Source of the DNA: Burkholderia sp. WSM2232
GTDB lineage: Bacteria > Pseudomonadota > Gammaproteobacteria > Burkholderiales > Burkholderiaceae
Direction of reading: 5' to 3'
Assembly (NCBI RefSeq): GCF_000472545.1
Contig: NZ_KI421432.1
Coordinates: 248,001-312,000, forward strand
DNA: 64,000 bases
In this document: piece by piece, positions 35,756-45,093 of the stretch
How positions within the stretch are numbered: position 1 is the first letter of the stretch
Layout of the letters: each line of letters starts with the position of its first letter
The notes under the pieces: generated by a model
Seen by the model: the letters and a program-made list of their open reading frames with translations, nothing else
Databases searched by the model: none
What the model was told of the DNA's origin: nothing
Made by a program: the position numbers and the translations under genes

Positions 35756-37456
35756 ATGGTACAAGGTCACTGCTGCAATGCGAGGGTCGCGCGCGTGATC
35801 GCGGCTCTCATCACTTCCGCGGTTTCGGCATACAGCATGGGCGCGACTCTGCCTGCGGGACATCAAGCCATCTGCGAGCGTCTACAAGGCTTCGTGATAC
35901 CCGCTTCGGAAATTGGCGAGCCTACTTCCGGAGCGAGCGTGACTGCCGTGAAGTCGGTTGCTGCGAGCGGCAGCGGAGCAGGCGCACTGCCTGACTACTG
36001 CGAAGTGACCGGCAGAATATCTCCGGTCGACCGCTTTGCACCCGACATCCAGTTTAAAGTGGCACTGCCCGAGGAGTGGAACGGCAAGGTGGTGATGTTC
36101 GGCGGCGGCGGTTTCAACGGCACCATTCCCAATGTCGCGGGCAACGTGCCCAACGGTCCAATCGACGCAGCGGTGCCGCTCGGTCGTGGCTACGCGACCT
36201 TCGCGAGCGACTCCGGTCACCAGGCTAACGCGTTGGGCTCGCAGGACGGACGCTTTGGCTTGAACGACGAAGCGGCGAACAATTTCGGCGGCGACGCGCT
36301 GAAGAAAACCCACGACGCAGCACTGGCGATCATCAAGGCTCGCTACGGGCACTGGCCGCGCAAGGCCTATTTCGCCGGCGGATCGACGGGCGGGCGTGAA
36401 GCCGTGACGGCGATTCAGCGCTGGCCGTCGGATTGGGACGGTGCCATCGCATGGTATCCGGCATGGGACGATGCAGCCGCGCTACTCGGAGGTCAGCGCA
36501 TGAACCGCGCTCTGGCGAAACCGGGCGCGTATCTGTCGGTGGGCAAACGCCAGGCTGTGTACGACGCGGCAATGCAGGCTTGCGATGCGCTTGACGGCGT
36601 GGCCGACGGCCTGATCAGTGACCAGCGGCAATGCAATGCACGCTTCGATCCGTCGACCGCTAAGCTGAACGGCGCTCCGTTGCGCTGCCCGAAGGGAGCG
36701 GACACCGCAGACAATTGCTTGTCCGATGCACAAATCGATGCGCTGAAGACCATCAATACGCCGACCGTCCTGCGCTTCCGGCTCGCGAGTGGCGAGACCC
36801 ACTATCCCGGCTACAACGTGTGGGGCGCGGACCTTGGCATTACGTCTCGCACTTCGCCGGTCGAGCCGGTGGTCACGTTCCTCGCCTTCGGCACTTCACA
36901 GCCGGCGAACCCCATGCCGCTCACGGCCCCTTACATCAGCGTTCTGACCGACCAGTGGATCAAGTATTCAGTCACGCGCGACCCGAACTTCAATTCGCTG
37001 TCGCTCGACCCCGAGCAGCCCGGCGTGTGGGCGAACCGTATCAGCGACCTGAGCCTCAAACTCGACGCGAGCACCGATATCTCCGCTTTCAGGCGACGTG
37101 GCGGCAAGCTCCTGCTCGTTCACGGGCAATCCGATGTACTTGTCAGCACTCGGGCGACGGAGCTGTACTATCGACGGCTGCAAGCGCAGTTCGGCATTGA
37201 TCGAGTCGATTCGTTCGTCCGCTTCTACGAGATTCCCGGCATGGGTCATGCCGCGAGCAGCACCTTCAATGCCACCTGGGACTCTCTGTCGGCGCTCGCC
37301 GGGTGGGTCGAGAAAGGCAAAGCGCCAGTCGGGCAAGTGACAACCGATACTGCCGGCGTGCCGGGCCGCACGCGACCGCTATGCGATTACCCGAAGTGGC
37401 CCCGCTACGAAGGCGGCGACGTGAATCAGGCAGCTTCGTTCCGGTGTGTCGATTGA
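35756..37456 (+). CDS. Tannase/feruloyl esterase family protein, secreted
   Basis: 566-residue alpha/beta hydrolase that cleaves esters of aromatic acids such as gallate or ferulate. A signal peptide (ARVIAALITSAVSAYSMGAT) targets it across the inner membrane. The nucleophile is in YFAGGSTGGREA (GxSxGG), the acid Asp in LLVHGQSDVLVS and the His in YEIPGMGHAASS; the final part ends RPLCDYPKWPRYEGGDVNQA. Many Cys residues fit the disulfides known in the family, including the pair near the triad. Last enzyme gene of the BKACE cluster; it suggests the cluster starts from an ester whose acid is then degraded. Confidence 0.9.
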   Translation: MVQGHCCNARVARVIAALITSAVSAYSMGATLPAGHQAICERLQGFVIPASEIGEPTSGASVTAVKSVAASGSGAGALPDYCEVTGRISPVDRFAPDIQFKVALPEEWNGKVVMFGGGGFNGTIPNVAGNVPNGPIDAAVPLGRGYATFASDSGHQANALGSQDGRFGLNDEAANNFGGDALKKTHDAALAIIKARYGHWPRKAYFAGGSTGGREAVTAIQRWPSDWDGAIAWYPAWDDAAALLGGQRMNRALAKPGAYLSVGKRQAVYDAAMQACDALDGVADGLISDQRQCNARFDPSTAKLNGAPLRCPKGADTADNCLSDAQIDALKTINTPTVLRFRLASGETHYPGYNVWGADLGITSRTSPVEPVVTFLAFGTSQPANPMPLTAPYISVLTDQWIKYSVTRDPNFNSLSLDPEQPGVWANRISDLSLKLDASTDISAFRRRGGKLLLVHGQSDVLVSTRATELYYRRLQAQFGIDRVDSFVRFYEIPGMGHAASSTFNATWDSLSALAGWVEKGKAPVGQVTTDTAGVPGRTRPLCDYPKWPRYEGGDVNQAASFRCVD

Positions 37457-37912
37457 ACGACGCGAGAATGAGTGACGCCTCGGTAGTCGAGGCGCACAGC
37501 TTCGCCAAATAGTTAGCGGGCTTTAGTAACGCAAATTGTCTTTTCTATTTTCGCAATAATCGGTTTAATTGCGCCAGACTGCAACCAGAAATTACCAATT
37601 ATCCGTATAGAAATTATATGGAAGAATAAAACTGTCGACCTACGTTGCTGCAAATCAGTCTGCATGCTACTCTAAATTCGCCTTTGATTCCGAGCAACGT
37701 TCCAAATCAGGCACTTGGGGCGAACTCGCAAGCGAGTACGCCCCATTTCATCTGGACAGCCAATAAAGGCGCCGGCCGGAAATCAAATGAAAGTTAAAAA
37801 CGAATGACGTCGCCAAAACACAACGCCGTAATATACTGAAAAATAGTTCCGGAATTTCTGCGCTATTCTCCGCCGCTCGATAGCAACCGCTATTGAATTC
37901 AGGAGATATTCA
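37457..37912. other. AT-rich intergenic control region of porin gene
   Basis: About 455 bases, clearly richer in A/T than neighbours, with no gene. It holds a long hairpin (37717-37744) and a possible -10 TAATAT at 37829-37834, with aggaga before the porin start. Confidence 0.5.
37717..37744. repeat. Long hairpin upstream of porin gene
   Basis: 28-base inverted repeat: outer stem ggggcg/cgcccc, one A-A mismatch, inner stem actcgc/gcgagt, tiny loop. Lies about 170 bases before the porin start. Not followed by a T-run, so more likely an RNA structure, attenuator or protein site than a terminator of the tannase transcript. Confidence 0.6.
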
Positions 37913-39058
37913 ATGAAGAAATTCGTACTGTCGGGCCTCTCGCTCGCTCTTGCCGGCGCCGCGGGCGTCGCTCATGCACAAAGCTCGGTGACGCTGTATG
38001 GCCTGATCGACACCGGCCTGACCTACACCAGCAACTCCAGCGGCAGCAGCAACTTCCAGCAGGCGAGCGGCGTGTTGAACGGCAATCGCTGGGGCCTGCG
38101 CGGCTCCGAGGAACTCGGCGGTGGCCTCAAGGCAATCTTCGTGCTGGAAAACGGTTTTAATCTGTCCACGGGCAAGCTCGGCCAGAATAGCCGGGAGTTC
38201 GGCCGTCAAGCATTCGTCGGTCTGTCCAGCAACCAGTTCGGCGCGGTCACGCTCGGCCGCCAGTACGACAGCGTGGTCGACTATCTTGGGCCGCTCGCGC
38301 TGAACGGGACGCAATATGGCGGCACGCTCGCTTCGCACCCGTATGACAACGACAACCTCAACAACCAGGTTCGCATTAACAACGCCGTGAAGTTTCAGAG
38401 CATCGATTACAGCGGCTTCAAGTTCGGCGCGTTGTACGGCTTCTCAAATGCAGCGGGCAGTTTCGCCGACAGCCGTGCCTACAGCGTCGGTGCATCGTAC
38501 GTGTTCGGCGGCCTGAAGGTTGCAGCAGGCTACCTGCAAATCAACGGCGCCGGCTCGTCGACCAACTCGAGCGGCGCGGTCGCGAGCGGCGACTCGACCT
38601 TCACGGCAGCGCGTCAGCGCACCTACGGCGCGGGCCTGAGCTATGCGTTCGGCCCCGCGAATGTCGGCCTCGTCGTGACGCAAACGCAATTGAACGGTGC
38701 GACCGCGATTGGTTCATCGGCATCAGGTACGAGCAGCGGGCTCGCTCTGACTGGTGGCAGCGCGCGCTTCACGAACTATGAAGTGAACGGCCGTTATGCG
38801 CTCACGCCGGCGCTGTCGGTATCGGGCGCTTATACGTTTACCGACGCGCGGCTTGACGGCGTGAGCCCCAAGTACCATCAGGTCACGCTGCAAACCGACT
38901 ACGCTTTGTCCAAGCGCACCGACGTCTATGCTGAAGCCGCATATCAGCACGTTGGCAACACGGGCAATTCTGGCATCACTGCCGACATCGTCGGCGTGAG
39001 CGCTTCGTCGACGAGCTCGCAAGTGGTCGGCACCGTCGGCATCCGTCACCGCTTCTAA
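37913..39058 (+). CDS. Outer-membrane porin (OmpC-like)
   Basis: 381-residue trimeric porin. The signal peptide FVLSGLSLALAGAAGVAHAQ is followed by SSVTLYGLIDTGLTYTSNSS, the standard start of Burkholderia porins. Typical strands include NRWGLRGSEELGGGLKAIFV and REFGRQAFVGLSSNQFGAVT, and the chain ends VVGTVGIRHRF with the terminal Phe. aggaga precedes the ATG at 37913. It has its own AT-rich promoter region and a strong terminator at 39109-39137, so it is probably a single-gene unit though next to the BKACE cluster. Confidence 0.94.
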   Translation: MKKFVLSGLSLALAGAAGVAHAQSSVTLYGLIDTGLTYTSNSSGSSNFQQASGVLNGNRWGLRGSEELGGGLKAIFVLENGFNLSTGKLGQNSREFGRQAFVGLSSNQFGAVTLGRQYDSVVDYLGPLALNGTQYGGTLASHPYDNDNLNNQVRINNAVKFQSIDYSGFKFGALYGFSNAAGSFADSRAYSVGASYVFGGLKVAAGYLQINGAGSSTNSSGAVASGDSTFTAARQRTYGAGLSYAFGPANVGLVVTQTQLNGATAIGSSASGTSSGLALTGGSARFTNYEVNGRYALTPALSVSGAYTFTDARLDGVSPKYHQVTLQTDYALSKRTDVYAEAAYQHVGNTGNSGITADIVGVSASSTSSQVVGTVGIRHRF

Positions 39059-39108
39059 GCCACGCTTCACGCCTGTGCATGAGTGCCGCCTCGAGTGGCA
39101 CTTCGCAT

Positions 39109-39137
39109 AAAAAAGCCCGCAATTTGCGGGCTTTTTT
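39109..39137. terminator. Bidirectional Rho-independent terminator
   Basis: aaaaaa, a GC stem gcccgc/gcgggc with loop aattt, then tttttt. It has a U-tract on either strand and sits between the convergent porin and bamA-like genes, so it can end both transcripts. Confidence 0.9.
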
Positions 39138-39257
39138 ATTATTACTTCCATTCCCGAGGCGTGAGCTGTGACGACGAGCACGATACCCTGCACATCGGGC
39201 GCATCAATTTCCATCGCATTGTGAAGGGCCCGCTCACGAACAGGAACGTGTCTACGA

Positions 39258-41567
39258 TCAGAACGAAGTGCCAATCTGAAACTGGAACTTCTGATACTTG
39301 TCGGTTGCGTGTTTAACGACTGGCAAGCCCAGAGACAGTTTGAGCGGCCCGATCGGCGAAATCCATTCGATTCCTGCGCCATAGCTGTAGCGTAAGCCAT
39401 TCGCGCCGTTACTGTTGCCCTCGTTGCCCCACACGTTGCCGGCATCGAGGAACGTGAATACGCGCAATGTTCTATCCCATCCGGTGCCCGGCAGCGGGAA
39501 CGTCATTTCCACGTTTGCAACGACCATTCGCGATCCGCCGATTGGATCGCCGGTCGTCTTGTCGGTTGGACCGAGCGAGCCCGATTCGTAACCACGCACT
39601 GAGCCGATGCCACCCGCGTAGTAGTTCTTGAAGATCGGATAGGCCTTGCCGGCAAAGCCGTTGCCATAACCGCCCTGCAGATTCAGGCCGAGAATGAAGC
39701 CACGCGAGAAAGAGTAGTAGTACTGCGCCTGAACGTCCGTCTTGTAGTACTCGGTGCCGCCGGCCGGTGTACCTATTTCGCTATTGGCCTGCAGGAAATA
39801 GCCGCGGCTCGGCACAAGTGCGCTGTCGCGATTGTCGCGTGCCCAGCCTGCTGTAACCGGTACATTGTTGACCACATTGCCGAATTCGCTAACGTAGTCC
39901 TTATAGCTTTGAGGTGTCGACGAATCGATGCTGAGCCGGTTCTGTTCCAGTCCCAGACCGAAATAGACCGTATCGGCTTCCGAGAACGGAATCCCAAACT
40001 TCAGGTCGGCTCCGACTGTCACGATCTTGAAGCTCGTGTCGGTGTAGTAATAGAGCGGATAGCTGGTGCGGTAGTACACATCGGTGATGCGCTTGATGCC
40101 GTCTACCGTGAAGTAGGGATCGGTCTGCGTCAGCGAAAGCGTGCGATATGTTTTCGCCGTGTTCACGTTCAACGCAACGCTCGTACCGGAACCAAACACG
40201 TTGTCCTGCGAGATTCCGGCCGACAAAACCACTTTATCTGTGGATGAAAAGCCCGCGCCCAAGGTAATTGCGCCGGTCGGCTTCTCGTTGACCTTCACCT
40301 CCACGTCCACCTGGTCAGCTGATCCCTCCACCGGGAGCGTCGTAACGTCCACGTCAGTAAAGTAGCCAAGACGATTCACGCGGTCTTTAGAAAGCATGAG
40401 GCGATTCGAGTCGAACCATGAACTTTCCAGCTGGCGCATTTCGCGGCGCACAACCTCGTCGCGCGTGCGCGTGTTCCCCGTCACGTTGATATGACGTACG
40501 TAAACCCGTCTGCTCGGGTCGACCTGCAGCGTGAGATCGACGGTATGGCGCTGCTGGTCGATTTGCGGCACTGCATTGACCGTCGCGAATGCATAGCCGT
40601 ACTCGCCGAGTTTATCCACCACGGCCTTCGTCGCAGCCTGCAGTTTCTCAGCGGAGAAGCGTTCACCGGGCTTGATATCCACGAGCTTCGTAAGCTCGGC
40701 TTCACGATCGAGCAGATTGCCAGCAAGCCTGATTGAAGAAATCGTGTACGGCTCGCCTTCGTGCAGGGTGACAGTCAGATACATGTCCTTCTTGTCAGGC
40801 GTCACCGATACCTGCGTCGACTCGATGTTGAACTCCAGGTAGCCACGATTCAAATAGTAAGCGCGCACGTGTTCCAGATCGCCGGTAAGCTTGTCCTTGG
40901 CGTACAGGTCGCTTTTCGTGTACCACGAGAACCAGTTCGGCGTGGACAGCTGCATTTCGTCGCGCAGAGTATCCGTGCTGAATGTGCTATTGCCGATGAA
41001 GTTGACCTGCCTGATCTTCGCGCTAGGTCCTTCGGCCACAGAGAAAAGAATGGCGACGCGATGGCGGTCAATCGGCGTCGTCGTCGTTGTGACTTCAGCG
41101 GCATAGTAGCCCCTTGTCAGATATTGGCGCTTCAATTCCTGTTCCGCCTTGTCGACGAGCGCTTTGTCGTAAGAGCGGCCTTGCGACAAACCGACAGCAC
41201 GCAGCGCTTTCGTCAGATTCTCCTTGTCGAATTCGTGAATGCCCGCAAAGTCTATGGTGCCGACCGCCGGCCGTTCCTGCACGTGGACGGTGACAACGTT
41301 ACCTTCTGTAGAAATGCGCACGTCGTTGAAAAAGCCAGTGGCATAGAGTGCGCGAATTGATTCGGAAGCCTTATCGTCAGTGAAAGTCTGACCTTGCTTG
41401 ATTGGCAGATAGGCGAAAACTGTCCCGGGTTCGACGCGTTGCAGGCCTTCTATCCTGAGGTCCTGCACGACGAACGGCTCGGCGGCGCGAGCGGAAACGC
41501 TTGCAAGCGCAATGCCGGCGAGTGAAAGTGTGCCTGCCAGCCGGCTGGTTAATGCCTGGAGATTCAT
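39258..41567 (-). CDS. bamA: Outer membrane assembly factor BamA paralog
   Basis: Omp85-family protein of 769 residues that inserts beta-barrels into the outer membrane. A signal peptide (LSLAGIALASVSARAAEPFV) leads into five POTRA domains (about 30-430; FVVQDLRIEGLQRVEPGTVF begins the first) and a 16-strand barrel whose L6 motif is VRGYESGSLGP. The chain ends FQFQIGTSF with the terminal Phe. Length and order match housekeeping BamA, but the usual neighbours (rseP, skp, lpxD) are missing; instead it faces an LptD paralog. Inference: a second copy on this replicon, for use in special conditions or for special clients. TATACT at 41674-41669 could be its -10. Confidence 0.9.
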   Translation of the reverse strand: MNLQALTSRLAGTLSLAGIALASVSARAAEPFVVQDLRIEGLQRVEPGTVFAYLPIKQGQTFTDDKASESIRALYATGFFNDVRISTEGNVVTVHVQERPAVGTIDFAGIHEFDKENLTKALRAVGLSQGRSYDKALVDKAEQELKRQYLTRGYYAAEVTTTTTPIDRHRVAILFSVAEGPSAKIRQVNFIGNSTFSTDTLRDEMQLSTPNWFSWYTKSDLYAKDKLTGDLEHVRAYYLNRGYLEFNIESTQVSVTPDKKDMYLTVTLHEGEPYTISSIRLAGNLLDREAELTKLVDIKPGERFSAEKLQAATKAVVDKLGEYGYAFATVNAVPQIDQQRHTVDLTLQVDPSRRVYVRHINVTGNTRTRDEVVRREMRQLESSWFDSNRLMLSKDRVNRLGYFTDVDVTTLPVEGSADQVDVEVKVNEKPTGAITLGAGFSSTDKVVLSAGISQDNVFGSGTSVALNVNTAKTYRTLSLTQTDPYFTVDGIKRITDVYYRTSYPLYYYTDTSFKIVTVGADLKFGIPFSEADTVYFGLGLEQNRLSIDSSTPQSYKDYVSEFGNVVNNVPVTAGWARDNRDSALVPSRGYFLQANSEIGTPAGGTEYYKTDVQAQYYYSFSRGFILGLNLQGGYGNGFAGKAYPIFKNYYAGGIGSVRGYESGSLGPTDKTTGDPIGGSRMVVANVEMTFPLPGTGWDRTLRVFTFLDAGNVWGNEGNSNGANGLRYSYGAGIEWISPIGPLKLSLGLPVVKHATDKYQKFQFQIGTSF

Positions 41568-42072
41568 CTTGGTTTTTCGGTCCTGATGCAGCGCGCAACG
41601 CGCAGATGAGAACGCTCGAAGGCAAGCGGCGCATTCGAAACGGCGGTCTTTGGCTCTAAAAAGCGCGAAGTATAGGGACGTGTACCGCGGCTATCGTTAC
41701 GGGAAACTTTCCTGCCCTTATGGCCACCGCGGGGTGCAATGCGCCGGTACGCCGTGCCGCAAGTGTTTGTGCGGCATCCGTTGAAAGAATGCGTTACAGA
41801 ACCGAAGGAAGCGTAGGGGGCATGTAATCCAGCGGCGCGCTCGCGCTGATATCTTCAGATCGTCGATTCCGCTACCGGCGTCACGCGATTAGGAGAGTTG
41901 GTCATGATGGAATTCTTTTCACCGGCCGTTTGTTCGGCAATCCTGCGCGTCAGTTCGACGCCGATCTTTTCGGTGCGCCTCGCCACGGCTTCATTGTTTA
42001 TCCGCCGCGAAAGGCCGCGCGATCCAACCAGCGCCGTAAATCGTATTGCCAATGCGCGGGAGGGTGCGTCCC
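41568..42072. other. Divergent region bamA/lptD paralogs with overlapping small frames
   Basis: About 500 bases. Two opposed small frames overlap here. Plus 41904-42080 (ATG with ggagag upstream, stop overlapping the next gene's GTG) and minus 42052-41855 (TTG start, ends RIAEQTAGEKNSIMTNSPNR). Neither has a recognisable family; at most one is real. Promoters for both flanking genes must lie here. Confidence 0.4.
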
Positions 42073-42459
42073 GTGCCTGATGTCTCCTTCATGTTGAACT
42101 CGATTACCGACATGCAGTTGACGGCGGACGGTCAATATCTGCTGATTCACGGTGATCAACCCACGGCGGCACTGCATCGCTCCGTGCTCAACGATCTGCT
42201 GGTGGCGCTGCCGAACGCGATCGAACACGCGGATCGCGTGGCTCACAATAACCAGGAGATGGGCTTCGCACTGCACTGTCAAGGCTGGGAAGTCGGCAGG
42301 CTCAACGGGATGGAACTGGTGGTGATCCGCTTCCGTCTGTCCGCCCATGCGGGTCTATCGTTCTCATTGCCGGCCGAGCAGATTCCGTATCTATTGCAAG
42401 CGCTTGGCGGCGTGGTGGCCGCGAGCGAGCCACGCGCCGGTGACGTGACGCTCCAGTAA
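42073..42459 (+). CDS. Conserved-looking hypothetical protein, 128 aa
   Basis: 128 residues from GTG 42073, which has gggaggg eight bases upstream; an ATG at 42052 is also in frame. The protein starts PDVSFMLNSITDMQLTADGQ and continues with alternating strands and helices (YLLIHGDQPTAALHRSVLND, VGRLNGMELVVIRFRLSAHA, PAEQIPYLLQALGGVV). There is no signal peptide or membrane helix, so it is cytoplasmic. Codon use is like that of the neighbours, supporting a real gene. It lies 50 bases before the lptD paralog and is probably cotranscribed with it. No family recognised. Confidence 0.65.
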   Translation: MPDVSFMLNSITDMQLTADGQYLLIHGDQPTAALHRSVLNDLLVALPNAIEHADRVAHNNQEMGFALHCQGWEVGRLNGMELVVIRFRLSAHAGLSFSLPAEQIPYLLQALGGVVAASEPRAGDVTLQ

Positions 42460-42509
42460 CTGAGTCAACAGAGTCATGATCGAGCGCGCCCACCGCGTGC
42501 GGAACCAGC

Positions 42510-44906
42510 TTGCCCACGGCGTTGCTGAATCGCTGCGTCCTTTATCCTTTCCGACCGTTACTTCTTTTGAAACTGCGCAGTGTATTTCAATGCATCCGCC
42601 CGAGACCGCTCGTTTCTTTCATGCTCTGCACGGCGGGCTGCGCGCCGCTCGGCGCGTACGCGCAATTGAGCGGCACCGCTGCAGCGCCGGAATCGATTGA
42701 TGGAGTGTGGGGTTTGCGGCTCGCACCGCAATTGACAGAGCAGACCGTGCGCGCAAGCGCCAAGCCCGCCGTGTGGGCTATCGCCGATTCGATAACGACT
42801 ACCGCCGACACCGACGTGTCGCTGAAAGGACACGCGCAGTTGCGGCGCGATGTGTCCGTCGTCAAAAGCGACGCGTTGCACTACGACGTCGATACTGACA
42901 AAGCCGATGCCTACGGCAATGTACAGCTTGTCCAGAACGGCAATGTGTTCGACGGCCCGGACGCACATCTCTTTGTGGGCGCGAATGAAGGCTTTATCAG
43001 CGTGCCCAAGTACCGCTTTCATCTAACAGGCGGGTGGGGCAGCGCGCAGCGCATCGATCTTCTGGATAAAGAGCGCACGGTGGTGCGGCACGGTACGTAC
43101 AGCACGTGTCAATGCGAGGCCGAGCCGGCGTGGTACGTAAAGGCGTCGGAGTTCGAGATGGACAGCGGCAATGACGAGGGCATCGCCCACAATGGCGTGC
43201 TGTTCTTTCAGGGTGTGCCGCTCCTCGCCAGTCCGTGGCTTTCTTTTCCTTTGTCGGGAGCGCGGCGCAGCGGCCTGCTGCCGCCCACGTTCTCCATGAG
43301 CTCCACTAACGGCGTGGACGTGGCGTTGCCGTACTACTTCAACCTCGCGCCCAATTACGACCTCACGCTGACGCCGCGCATCATGACGCGCAGAGGCGAG
43401 ATGCTGACTGCGGACTACCGTTATATGCGGCCGAACGATTCGGGCACGATTTCGATTGCCTGGCTACCGCACGATGCGATTACCGACACGCGGCGCTATT
43501 CGATCGCGTTGAATCAGCGTTGGAACCTCGGCTCCGGCTTCGGCGCATACGTCGACTACAACCGTGTCTCCGACTCGACTGTCGTGACCGATCTTGCATC
43601 CGGCGTCGCCTTTCCCACGGGTTCCACCACGCTTTACCAGCAGGAAGCCGGGCTCACCTATTCCAATGGGCCGTGGAGCGTGCTTGCGCGCGAGCAGCGC
43701 TGGCAGTCGTTTTCCAGCGACTCCACATACAACCGCGAGCCGCAGGTGAACGTGCGTTATGCGCGCTACAACGTAGGCGGTTTCGACTTTGGCGCGGAAG
43801 CAGACGCCACGCGTTTCACGATCTCGTCGTCGGATATGACGCAAGGGAACCGCTTCGTCTTCAACCCTTACCTGAGCTATCCGATAGAACGCCCTGGCTG
43901 GTTCATTACACCCAAACTCGCCTGGCATTTTGCCGCATATGATCTGACCTCGATCGGCAATGATGTGCCCGCCGGCGAGCCGAAGTCGTTGAGCCTCAGC
44001 GTGCCGACACTCAGCCTCGATTCAGGTATGCGCTTCGAGCGAAGCGTGCGGCTTTTCGGCACGACGTATATTCAGACGCTGGAGCCGCGCCTCTTTTATG
44101 TCTACACGCCATATCGCAATCAGGCATACGTGCCGCTATTCGATACTGCCGCGGCCGATTTCGGACTCACCGAACTTTTCATGACGAATAGCTTTGTGGG
44201 TAACGACAGGGTGTCAGATTCGAATCGAGCGACGGCCGCATTGACTACGCGCTTCATCGATCCCGCAAGCGGGGATGAGCGCGCACGCTTTGTTCTCGCA
44301 CAGCAATACGACTTTCGCACGCCGCGTGTGACCTTGCAGGCCGACGACGCAATCAGCACGGTCGCGCGCACCGGCATTATTGCGGGCGCGTCATATAAGG
44401 TCGGACCGAACCTGAGCGCCGAACAGGCGCTCGAGTACAGTCAGGCCAACCACTACCTCACGCATGCCGAAGCCGGACTGGGCTGGGCACCGGGCGCTCA
44501 CCAGGTGCTGAACATGGCGTACCGCTATACCCGTGCAAACAGTACGCTGGATTATCAGCCGGTAAATCAGTTCATTGTCTCCGGGCAATGGCCGCTTGCA
44601 CGCAACGTTGTGAGTGTGGCGCGCGTCAATTACGACATGAGTTCGCATCGGCTGATTGCCGGTTTGCTCGGGCTGCAATACGAGGCGGACTGCTGGTCAT
44701 TGGGCGTGGCATTCGAGAAGTACACCAACGCAACCAGTTCGACCACCTCGCCGAGTACCGGCACGCGGGTTCTGATGCAGCTTCAGCTAAAAGGCTTTTC
44801 TCAGGTCGATAACGGATTGCTCAACCAGTTCCGCACAAGCGTACCCGGCTATGCGCCGACGTCGACTCTAGAGGAGCCCACGTCGCGATTCAGCGATTAC
44901 CCGTGA
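42510..44906 (+). CDS. lptD: LPS-assembly protein LptD paralog
   Basis: Outer-membrane lipopolysaccharide translocon of about 780-798 residues. An OstA/LptA-like jellyroll (about 85-210: LKGHAQLRRDVSVVKSDALH, YDVDTDKADAYGNVQLVQNG) precedes the large LptD barrel (SGLLPPTFSMSSTNGVDVAL, DLTLTPRIMTRRGEMLTADY). The start is unclear: TTG 42510 or TTG 42567, the latter giving a better signal peptide (n-region MKLRS, cleavage after GAYA). Cysteines: CQC in the jellyroll-barrel linker, but only one Cys (YEADCWSLGV) where housekeeping LptD has a CC pair. No lptE or surA nearby. Paralog of the chromosomal gene (inference), opposite a BamA paralog. Confidence 0.88.
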   Translation: MPTALLNRCVLYPFRPLLLLKLRSVFQCIRPRPLVSFMLCTAGCAPLGAYAQLSGTAAAPESIDGVWGLRLAPQLTEQTVRASAKPAVWAIADSITTTADTDVSLKGHAQLRRDVSVVKSDALHYDVDTDKADAYGNVQLVQNGNVFDGPDAHLFVGANEGFISVPKYRFHLTGGWGSAQRIDLLDKERTVVRHGTYSTCQCEAEPAWYVKASEFEMDSGNDEGIAHNGVLFFQGVPLLASPWLSFPLSGARRSGLLPPTFSMSSTNGVDVALPYYFNLAPNYDLTLTPRIMTRRGEMLTADYRYMRPNDSGTISIAWLPHDAITDTRRYSIALNQRWNLGSGFGAYVDYNRVSDSTVVTDLASGVAFPTGSTTLYQQEAGLTYSNGPWSVLAREQRWQSFSSDSTYNREPQVNVRYARYNVGGFDFGAEADATRFTISSSDMTQGNRFVFNPYLSYPIERPGWFITPKLAWHFAAYDLTSIGNDVPAGEPKSLSLSVPTLSLDSGMRFERSVRLFGTTYIQTLEPRLFYVYTPYRNQAYVPLFDTAAADFGLTELFMTNSFVGNDRVSDSNRATAALTTRFIDPASGDERARFVLAQQYDFRTPRVTLQADDAISTVARTGIIAGASYKVGPNLSAEQALEYSQANHYLTHAEAGLGWAPGAHQVLNMAYRYTRANSTLDYQPVNQFIVSGQWPLARNVVSVARVNYDMSSHRLIAGLLGLQYEADCWSLGVAFEKYTNATSSTTSPSTGTRVLMQLQLKGFSQVDNGLLNQFRTSVPGYAPTSTLEEPTSRFSDYP

Positions 44907-45032
44907 GCACGGCCTCCTGTTGTCAGCTATTGGAGCCACACGGGCATTCGGCGCAGACAGGCACCCCGTTGGTAATCCGCGAAAGAAACTGTGCCCATAG
45001 GTTTAAGACATCCGGCTATTGAGACATAGACG

Positions 45033-45064
45033 GCAAATAGCCCGCAAAAGAGCGGGCTATTTGC
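45033..45064. terminator. Terminator between lptD paralog and cytochrome gene
   Basis: Perfect 13-bp stem gcaaatagcccgc / gcgggctatttgc with loop aaaaga. It lies between convergent genes; the A/T-rich stem ends give short U-like tracts for both. Confidence 0.8.
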
Positions 45065-45093
45065 TCATATCTACGCCGTTGCAATGTCACGTG

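Noticed and set aside
41597-41760. Possible strong promoter with -35 and -10 for the bamA paralog
   Set aside because: Only TATACT was convincing; no matching -35 at proper distance, so mentioned only inside the gene entry.
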